DNA of 10,609 bases from positions 1 through 10,609 of the forward strand of contig CADCVI010000095.1 of NCBI GenBank assembly GCA_902806105.1, in the 5' to 3' direction. The stretch's first letter is position 1; every line of letters begins with the position of its first letter. Origin of the DNA: an uncultured Rubrobacteraceae bacterium. GTDB lineage: Bacteria; Actinomycetota; Rubrobacteria; Rubrobacterales; Rubrobacteraceae. A model generated the notes under the pieces. It saw only the letters and a list, made by a program, of their open reading frames with translations, did not search any database and had not been told where the DNA came from. Shown one piece after another: positions 6,282 through 10,609 of the stretch. Position numbers and translations under genes: made by a program.

Positions 6282-7579
6282 CGCCGCCCGGGCGTTGTTC
6301 GTGCCCGGTCCGCCTCCTGCGCGTCGAACCCCACGCGGCCCACGCGTTCCATCGCCCAGTCCGCCCCCGCGAGGAGGCGGCCCCGCCGGCTCTTCATGTA
6401 GTACAGGAAGATGCTCCTGTAGAGCGCCTGCGCCGCGGGGCCCCTGAGCTTCCTGCCGAGCGCCACGGCCGCCCCGCCCTCCGGCCCGAGGCTCACCGCG
6501 TACCCCCGGTCGAAGAAGCCGAAGGGCGGCCGTCCCCTGCGGGAGCTCGCGCCCCTGAGCCTGCGCTTGAGGTCCCGGGCGACCCAGGGGCCCTGCTGCA
6601 CGGCGAGGGAGGCCACGGGGGACAGCGGCCCGAGGCGCGGGTCCTCGTAAAGCCCGCCGTCACCGAGCACGTAGACGTCGGGATGGTCGGGGAGCGTAAG
6701 GTGCTGCGTAACCCGCGCCCTGCCCCCCTCGTCGTGCTCGCCGGGCAGGCCCCGCACGAGCGGCGCCGCCCGAACCCCGGTGGCCCAGACCCGAACACGA
6801 GCCGGTACCTTCTCTTCGCCGGCCACAACCCCGTGACCGTCCGCGTCGTAAACGGGGGTGTTCAGCCGCACCTCGACCCCGCGCCGGCCCAGCTCCTCCA
6901 TCGCGACCTTGTGGAAAAAAGGGTCCAACCATCCCATCAGCCGGTCGGTAGCTTCGAACAGGACCACGCGCGGCACCTCGACGGGTTGCCTGATCGTGCG
7001 CTGCTTCAGATAATCGAACAGTACGGCGACCTCGGCGGCGAGCTCGACCCCGGTGGCCCCGCCGCCGGCGATCGCGACCGTGAGTCCGCCGCTCCGGCGC
7101 TCTCCCCGCAGGGCATCGCGCCAGGCCCCGTTCAGGGCGCCCCGCAGCTTCAGCGCGTCTTCCAGGCTCCAGAAGGTCTGGAAGCTCTCCCGGAGCGCCC
7201 GCGGGGGCTCGGCCGCGACGCTGCCGGGGGCGAGGACGAGGTGACCGTAGCGGACATCCCCGGATGACGTGTGGAGGATCTTCTCCTCCAGATCCAGCCC
7301 GGTAGCCTCGGCCCGGAGAAAGTCTCGGGGGGCGTCGGAGCCCGGGGAGATCGGGAGGCGCACGGTGTCCGGATGGATGCGCCCTACCGCTACCTCGTGG
7401 ATCAAGGGGATGAAAACATGCTCGTCGGCGCGGTCTATTAGGAGGCTCGCGCCGGGGCGCCGGAGGGTCGCTGGCAGGTTCCTCAGTAGAGAACCTCCGG
7501 CGAACCCCGCACCGACGACGACCAGACGGGCCTCCCTCGTGGTGTTCGTCACGCCTGCGTCCTCACGCGCTTCTCGCAA
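6278..7579 (-). CDS. Type II NADH dehydrogenase-like FAD oxidoreductase (NDH-2 family)
   Basis: This 433-residue peripheral membrane flavoprotein should move electrons from NADH to quinone without pumping protons. An FAD-binding VVVGAGFAGGSLL (20-32) opens the first Rossmann fold. A second, NADH-binding, glycine motif is AGGGATGVELAAEV (171-184), with Glu179 matching the conserved Glu of the family. Then come VWATGVRAAPL (264-274), DVYVLGDGGLY (301-311, the FAD-contacting GD motif) and PVASLAVQQG (321-330), the Gln-Gln region near the quinone site. The C-terminus (about 385-412) is amphipathic with Tyr/Trp/Arg, as expected for membrane docking. The start taken is TTG 7579, preceded by GAGGGAGGGAA; GTG 7552, preceded by GAGGA at 7 bases, is nearly as good and would give a more typical short N-terminus. 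A different acceptor than quinone is possible. Confidence 0.9.
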   Translation of the reverse strand: MREAREDAGVTNTTREARLVVVGAGFAGGSLLRNLPATLRRPGASLLIDRADEHVFIPLIHEVAVGRIHPDTVRLPISPGSDAPRDFLRAEATGLDLEEKILHTSSGDVRYGHLVLAPGSVAAEPPRALRESFQTFWSLEDALKLRGALNGAWRDALRGERRSGGLTVAIAGGGATGVELAAEVAVLFDYLKQRTIRQPVEVPRVVLFEATDRLMGWLDPFFHKVAMEELGRRGVEVRLNTPVYDADGHGVVAGEEKVPARVRVWATGVRAAPLVRGLPGEHDEGGRARVTQHLTLPDHPDVYVLGDGGLYEDPRLGPLSPVASLAVQQGPWVARDLKRRLRGASSRRGRPPFGFFDRGYAVSLGPEGGAAVALGRKLRGPAAQALYRSIFLYYMKSRRGRLLAGADWAMERVGRVGFDAQEADRARTTPGRR

Positions 7580-7620
7580 GTGCCGTTCCCTCCCTCACCG
7601 CCAGGGCCACCTCGTCGGCG

Positions 7621-7626
7621 AGTATA
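7621..7626 (-). promoter_or_regulatory. -10 box of the NDH-2 gene
   Basis: On the minus strand TATACT is a near-consensus -10. A start near 7614 would give a leader of about 35 bases containing the GAGGGAGGGAA ribosome binding site. No good -35 is seen at 16-18 bases, so an activator may be needed; palindromes lie further upstream at 7677-7712. Confidence 0.45.
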
Positions 7627-7676
7627 CCTAGCGCCCCCGGGCAAAAGCGGGCCACTTTACAAAACGACCCATCATC

Positions 7677-7712
7677 CGTAGACTCTACGAGACGGCCAAT
7701 AAGGGGTGGCCG
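7677..7712. promoter_or_regulatory. Two adjacent palindromes in the divergent region (candidate operators)
   Basis: CGTAGA-C-TCTACG (7677-7689) is a perfect palindrome with 6-base arms. Three bases later, CGGCCA-N8-TGGCCG (7693-7712) is a second perfect inverted repeat. They lie between the NDH-2 start (7579) and the 7765 gene, the second covering the expected -35 region of a GATAAT box at 7731-7736. This placement suits transcription-factor binding sites. No regulator gene is in the window. Confidence 0.4.
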
Positions 7713-7730
7713 AATGATTGGGGATATAGG

Positions 7731-7736
7731 GATAAT
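7731..7736 (+). promoter_or_regulatory. Candidate -10 box for the cysteine-rich gene
   Basis: GATAAT lies 28 bases before GTG 7765. The predicted leader of about 22 bases carries AGAAAGGGG. There is no consensus -35 at 16-18 bases; the inverted repeat at 7693-7712 sits there instead. Confidence 0.35.
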
Positions 7737-7764
7737 CGTCTTACGGGGCTAGAAAGGGGCCGTA

Positions 7765-8103
7765 GTGGCGAAGGAGGAATTGTTGGGCGCGGAGGAGATC
7801 ATCCCCGGGCTCATAGTTCGGCATACCAACCGCCGTTTAGGGAGACTGGAGGTCTCGGATGCGTGTGAGCGTTTAATCTGCGGCAAGATCTCTTTTTCAG
7901 AGTTCGTGGATCAGGTCGGTGAAGGCTTCCGCGACCTGCTCGATTTTATGATGGAGCACGATCTTCACCCGGGGCGTCCCGAGGAGATCGTGTACTGCGT
8001 TGATTGCTACGCTGACTTCTGTTGCAAGGATACCCTCATGACCCAGCTCGGCGACCTGTACCGTATGGGTGCCGCGCACGCACAGAGCATGAAGGCGAGC
8101 TAG
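7765..8103 (+). CDS. Unknown cysteine-rich protein, 112 aa
   Basis: I do not recognise a family. The protein is soluble, acidic in its first half, and carries six cysteines in two groups: C34-x4-C39, and C78-x2-C81-x4-C86-C87 inside VYCVDCYADFCCKD. His20, His65 and His68 are also present. A middle helix (SEFVDQVGEGFRDLLDFMMEH) separates the groups. This pattern suits metal (zinc or iron-sulfur) binding or thiol redox chemistry, but the spacing matches no motif I know. The GTG start is supported by AGAAAGGGG (7751-7759); two in-frame TTG codons at 7780 and 7783 sit behind AGGAGG (7772-7777) and are possible alternatives. The gene is divergent from NDH-2 and shares its upstream region. Its third codon positions are somewhat less G/C than neighbours (TTA, TTT, GAT, ATT occur), which hints at different origin or low expression. 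Confidence 0.75.
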   Translation: MAKEELLGAEEIIPGLIVRHTNRRLGRLEVSDACERLICGKISFSEFVDQVGEGFRDLLDFMMEHDLHPGRPEEIVYCVDCYADFCCKDTLMTQLGDLYRMGAAHAQSMKAS

Positions 8104-8156
8104 GGGCAGGAGCTCGACTACCCCCTCGCCTCCGCCATTTTCGGGGCGTTTGGCGT

Positions 8157-8162
8157 TAGAAT
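8157..8162 (+). promoter_or_regulatory. Candidate -10 box upstream of the 73-aa gene
   Basis: TAGAAT sits so that transcription would start near 8169, five bases before the stable hairpin at 8174-8197. The same hexamer is the -10 of the malic enzyme promoter. No clear -35 is seen. Confidence 0.4.
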
Positions 8163-8173
8163 CTCCCTCGACA

Positions 8174-8197
8174 GGTCCGGGGCTACGGCCCCGGACC
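8174..8197 (+). promoter_or_regulatory. 10-bp perfect hairpin with UACG tetraloop in the leader
   Basis: GGTCCGGGGC (8174-8183) and GCCCCGGACC (8188-8197) pair perfectly around TACG, giving a C(UACG)G loop of the very stable UNCG class. It lies 71 bases after the previous gene and 31 before the next start. No T-run follows. It may terminate the cysteine-rich gene, or protect the 5' end of the following transcript. Confidence 0.6.
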
Positions 8198-8228
8198 ATA
8201 CTGGCAACGGAGGCGGGAGGGTCTGAGA

Positions 8229-8450
8229 ATGGACGACGAGGCTCAGAAGAGGTTGATCACGATACTTTCCAGCGGCATCGCCTACGCGCTGGCGAGCCGT
8301 CTGGCCGACAAGCTTATAAAGGAACCCGAGGTCCGGGGCGTGCGTGACGACTTCAAGGAGGCGCTCCTCAAGGCGGGCTTCTCCCTCGTCTCGACCCTCG
8401 TTGCCTCCTACCTCGTCCGGCAGGTCGTCGGCAGCCGCTGGGGCTCCTGA
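8229..8450 (+). CDS. Hypothetical small protein, 73 aa, likely membrane-associated
   Basis: The protein starts with a charged segment (MDDEAQKR), then an amphipathic or weakly hydrophobic helix (ITILSSGIAYALASRLADKL, about 10-29), a charged linker (IKEPEVRGVRDDFKEALLK), and a more hydrophobic helix (AGFSLVSTLVASYLVRQVVG, about 49-68). The helices contain few strongly hydrophobic runs, so membrane contact is plausible but not certain. GGAGG (8216-8220) lies 8 bases before the ATG, which fixes the start. No family is recognised. It is followed after 40 bases by the AI-2E/PerM-family gene on the same strand, with no terminator in between, so the two may be co-transcribed and act together. Confidence 0.7.
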   Translation: MDDEAQKRLITILSSGIAYALASRLADKLIKEPEVRGVRDDFKEALLKAGFSLVSTLVASYLVRQVVGSRWGS

Positions 8451-8490
8451 GGGCCGCGCAAGCATCCTTCTACACCGGGTAGGCTAGACC

Positions 8491-9612
8491 ATGGGACCCG
8501 GCCTCCTGCAATCGGTGCGCTTCGCGTTCGTCCTGGGGCTGCTCGTGGTCGGGGGGCTGCTCCTCTACGAGCTTATAGGGGTAGTGGAGGTCTTGGTCCT
8601 CGCCCTGCTCATCGCCCTGGTCTTGGCCCCCGCCGTGGATTTTCTGGTGGGGGTTGGTCTGCCGCGTTTCCTCGCCCTGATCGTGGTCGTGATGGGCGTG
8701 ATCGTGGCCTTCGGGCTCCTCGGTTACATTGTGGTGCCTCTGCTCCTCAACCAGGGCGGGGAGTTTGTGGCCCGTGCCCCTGGAGTCGCGCGCAGGTTGC
8801 AGGAGTACGCGCAGACGATGGGGCAGAGCTACCCGGTGCTCGGGGGGGACGGCGGCGTGGCGAGCCTCGACCTCACGGAGGCCGTCCAGCAGGTCATCCA
8901 GCGGGCCGGGGAGCTGTGGAGGTTCACGACGCGCGGGGCCGGGTTCCTGTTGCAGGCGGTGGGCGCGGTGGTCATGGCGCTGTACATGGTCTCCAACCCG
9001 AGGCCGCTTTTGAACGGGATACTGGCCCTCTTCCCGATGGACAAGCGCGGGCGCGTCGAGGAGATCCTCGACCTCATCAGGCGGCGGGTCTCCGGTTGGA
9101 TCCTCGGCCAGCTCGCGGCGATGGCCCTGATCTTCGTCCTCACCTGGATCTCGCTCGTGCTCCTCGGCGTCGAGTTCGCTTTCACCTTCGCCGTGCTGAC
9201 GGGCGTTCTGGAGATCGTGCCGTTCTTTGGCCCCATAATCGCTGCGGTGCCGCCCATCCTCGTCGCTTTCGTCGACTCCCCGACAAAGGCCCTCCTCGTC
9301 GTGGCCGTCTACGTGGTCATCCACCAGATCGAGGCGCACCTCGTCTCCCCGATGGTGATGGCCCGCAGCGTGCGGCTCCACCCCGTCGTCGTGATCCTAG
9401 CCGTCCTCGCGATGGGCGACTTGCTCGGCCTCGCCGGCATCATCCTCGCCGTCCCGACCGCCGCCGTCGTCACCGTCCTCCTGGACGAGCTCTACGTCAA
9501 ACCTCTGGGCGCCGCCCCCGACGCTGAGAAACCGAAGGATCGTCCGGAGCCCGCGGGAGGGCCCGGGGGCGGTCGAGAGACGGCGGGACGGACGGGAGTT
9601 CCGCGTCCCTGA
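8491..9612 (+). CDS. AI-2E/PerM-family integral membrane transporter
   Basis: This 373-residue polytopic protein belongs to the PerM/AI-2E exporter-like family, whose members range from autoinducer-2 export to ion/proton antiport and undefined permeases. About eight hydrophobic segments are visible: near 10-28, 31-50, 58-86, 150-168, 204-226, 228-258, 263-279 and 297-335. A large soluble segment (about 87-148) lies between the third and fourth, as usual for the family. Hallmarks are EIVPFFGPIIAAVPPI (241-256) and QIEAHLVSPMVMARSVRLHPVVVI (from 279). The C-terminal 35 residues are a Pro/Gly/Arg-rich hydrophilic tail. ATG 8491 gives the expected N-terminus, but the ribosome binding site is weak; a TAGGCT five bases upstream might serve a leaderless start. 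Substrate cannot be told from sequence. Probably co-transcribed with the preceding 73-aa gene. Confidence 0.9.
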   Translation: MGPGLLQSVRFAFVLGLLVVGGLLLYELIGVVEVLVLALLIALVLAPAVDFLVGVGLPRFLALIVVVMGVIVAFGLLGYIVVPLLLNQGGEFVARAPGVARRLQEYAQTMGQSYPVLGGDGGVASLDLTEAVQQVIQRAGELWRFTTRGAGFLLQAVGAVVMALYMVSNPRPLLNGILALFPMDKRGRVEEILDLIRRRVSGWILGQLAAMALIFVLTWISLVLLGVEFAFTFAVLTGVLEIVPFFGPIIAAVPPILVAFVDSPTKALLVVAVYVVIHQIEAHLVSPMVMARSVRLHPVVVILAVLAMGDLLGLAGIILAVPTAAVVTVLLDELYVKPLGAAPDAEKPKDRPEPAGGPGGGRETAGRTGVPRP

Positions 9613-9650
9613 GGCCGTGCCGGACGCATGTTCATGGTGACGCATTAGGT

Positions 9651-9656
9651 TATCAT
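9651..9656 (+). promoter_or_regulatory. -10 box of the hydrolase gene, leaderless
   Basis: TATCAT is followed by seven bases (TTCGCCC) and then ATG 9664, so the start site should fall on the start codon. There is no ribosome binding site. The -35 region is poor (TGTTCA at 9629-9634, 16-base spacer). Confidence 0.5.
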
Positions 9657-9663
9657 TTCGCCC

Positions 9664-10609
9664 ATGAGCGCAGTCATTATCATGGTGGTCTTGCTGGTCG
9701 GTGTCCTCGTCGCGGCTTCCGTAGCACTCGGGCGCCGGACTTATGAGGTGGACAGCGCCCGCGACACCGAGTACCTGGAGCTTGAGGGCAGTTGGATCCG
9801 CTACCGGGTCTCCGGCGGCGGACCTCCGGTGCTGCTCGTACACGGCTGGCTTTCTTCGGGCAGGCTCTGGGAGCGCCTCGCGAACCGGCTGGCGCAACGC
9901 TTCACCGTCTACTCCCTCGACCTCAGCGGGTTCGGGGAGTCCGACAAGCCGATCTCCGGCTACGGCGTCCGCTACGGCAGCCGCCTCCTCTACGCCTTCT
10001 GCGCCCACTTCGGGCTCACGCGCGCCGCGGTGGTCGGCCACGATATAGGTGGGGCCATGTCCGTCAAGCTCGCCGCCGACCACCCGGACGTCGTCGGACG
10101 GCTCGTCCTCGTCTCGACGCCGGCCGAGGAGGACCAGATGGACCTCCCGACCCTTCTGTGGCTCGCCACCCTGCCCGTCGTCGGTCCTCTGTTCTACTCC
10201 CTGGGCAGCTACCTCAGGCCCCTGCGCAAGCTCTGGATGCGCCCGTTCGTCTCCGACCCCGAAGACCTCACCGAGGAGGTAATCGACGACGCCGGGATGG
10301 CGACGCCGGCCTCCGTGACCAAGACCCTCGGCGTCGCCCGTCGCGAGCTCTCGCGCAGCCGCCTCCTCCGGCAGGCCGGCATCATCAAAGTGCCCGTCCT
10401 CGTCATCGTCGGGGAGGAAGACCAGATCGTGGACCCCCAGGCCGCCTCGGACTGGGCCCGGGCGCTCCCGACCGTCGAGATCGTGCTCGTCGAGAACGCG
10501 GGACACCTGCCGATGCTGGAGCGCACCGGCGAGTTCGACGCCCAGGTCCTCGCGTTCCTGACCGGAGACCCCCGCTACCTCGAAGCCGCCCTGGAAGAGC
10601 CTCCGCACC
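9664..10609 (+). CDS. Membrane-anchored alpha/beta hydrolase with Asp nucleophile (3' end beyond window)
   Basis: The frame is open for 315 codons to the window edge, so the stop is not seen. An N-terminal hydrophobic helix (about 3-24) followed by GRR suggests a membrane anchor or uncleaved signal. The hydrolase fold follows: VLLVHGW (56-62, oxyanion region), DLSGFGESDKP (86-96), VVGHDIGGAMS (123-133) with the nucleophile-elbow residue Asp127, VPVLVIVGEEDQIVDP (243-258) with acid Asp253, and ENAGHLPMLE (277-286) with His281. An Asp nucleophile in GHDxGG is typical of epoxide hydrolases and dehalogenases rather than esterases. The residue after it is Ile, not the halide-binding Trp of haloalkane dehalogenases, and the HGxP motif of epoxide hydrolases is HGWL here, so the substrate is open. 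The cap domain lies about 155-235. The protein is near its full length: the last conserved helix has passed. Confidence 0.88.
   Translation, partial: MSAVIIMVVLLVGVLVAASVALGRRTYEVDSARDTEYLELEGSWIRYRVSGGGPPVLLVHGWLSSGRLWERLANRLAQRFTVYSLDLSGFGESDKPISGYGVRYGSRLLYAFCAHFGLTRAAVVGHDIGGAMSVKLAADHPDVVGRLVLVSTPAEEDQMDLPTLLWLATLPVVGPLFYSLGSYLRPLRKLWMRPFVSDPEDLTEEVIDDAGMATPASVTKTLGVARRELSRSRLLRQAGIIKVPVLVIVGEEDQIVDPQAASDWARALPTVEIVLVENAGHLPMLERTGEFDAQVLAFLTGDPRYLEAALEEPPH

Noticed and set aside
6029..7267. 412-codon + frame across the ferredoxin and NDH-2 genes
   Set aside because: Pro/Arg/Ala-rich shadow that crosses two real genes on opposite strands, with no motifs.
7722..7735. Direct repeat GGGATA-TA-GGGATA
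   Set aside because: Too short, and it overlaps the candidate -10; no third copy is seen.
8470..9381. Minus-strand His/Glu/Asp-rich frame across the PerM-family gene
   Set aside because: The antisense of a hydrophobic membrane protein gives exactly this composition; the + frame has clear family motifs.
9590..9608. Hairpin GGACG-N9-CGTCC at the end of the PerM-family gene
   Set aside because: Only a 5-bp stem with a 9-base loop inside GC-rich coding sequence; expected by chance.
9397..10608. Minus-strand frame across the hydrolase
   Set aside because: Shadow of the alpha/beta hydrolase, whose triad and elbow are in the + frame.
1..10609. Search for mobile elements, CRISPR, tRNA or rRNA genes
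   Set aside because: No long inverted or regularly spaced repeats, no transposase or integrase motifs and no cloverleaf or rRNA-like sequence were seen.

Overview
The window is high-GC bacterial chromosome, most likely an actinobacterium of the Rubrobacter type. Third codon positions are strongly G/C, yet Ile ATA and Arg AGG/AGA codons recur in nearly every gene. Several genes appear to be leaderless, with a -10 box 6-7 bases before the start codon, as is common in actinobacteria. The lineage is inferred from style and protein flavour, not from a database match. I see no mobile element, CRISPR array, tRNA or rRNA; this looks like core chromosome.

Layout. 1-101 (-) is the 5' end of an unknown gene. 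224-2350 (+) is a class A penicillin-binding protein with an unusual residue in its glycosyltransferase site. 2431-3267 (+) is a staphylococcal-nuclease-fold protein, ended by a hairpin that straddles its stop codon. 3411-3866 (+) is an unknown 151-aa protein behind an extended -10 promoter. 4044-4229 (-) is a 61-aa two-helix membrane protein, divergent from 4439-5890 (+), an ACT-domain malic enzyme that ends at a strong GC hairpin. 6003-6281 (+) is a thioredoxin-like [2Fe-2S] ferredoxin-family protein in which the fourth cysteine ligand is replaced by histidine. It converges on 6278-7579 (-), a type II NADH dehydrogenase-like flavoprotein; the two stops share the same CTAG. A 185-base divergent region with two palindromes leads to 7765-8103 (+), an unknown cysteine-rich 112-aa protein. 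8229-8450 (+) is a small hypothetical protein with a stable hairpin in its leader, followed by 8491-9612 (+), an AI-2E/PerM-family membrane protein. 9664 to the window end (+) is a membrane-anchored alpha/beta hydrolase with an aspartate nucleophile.

Functional picture. There is no single large operon. Most genes have their own promoter-like sequence. Two themes recur: the cell envelope (PBP, small membrane proteins, PerM-type protein, anchored hydrolase) and central redox metabolism (malic enzyme making NAD(P)H, NDH-2 oxidising NADH, ferredoxin-like protein between them). The strongest oddities are the Cys-to-His change in the ferredoxin, the Glu-to-Gln change in the PBP glycosyltransferase, the set of leaderless promoters, and the unknown C-x2-C-x4-CC protein.
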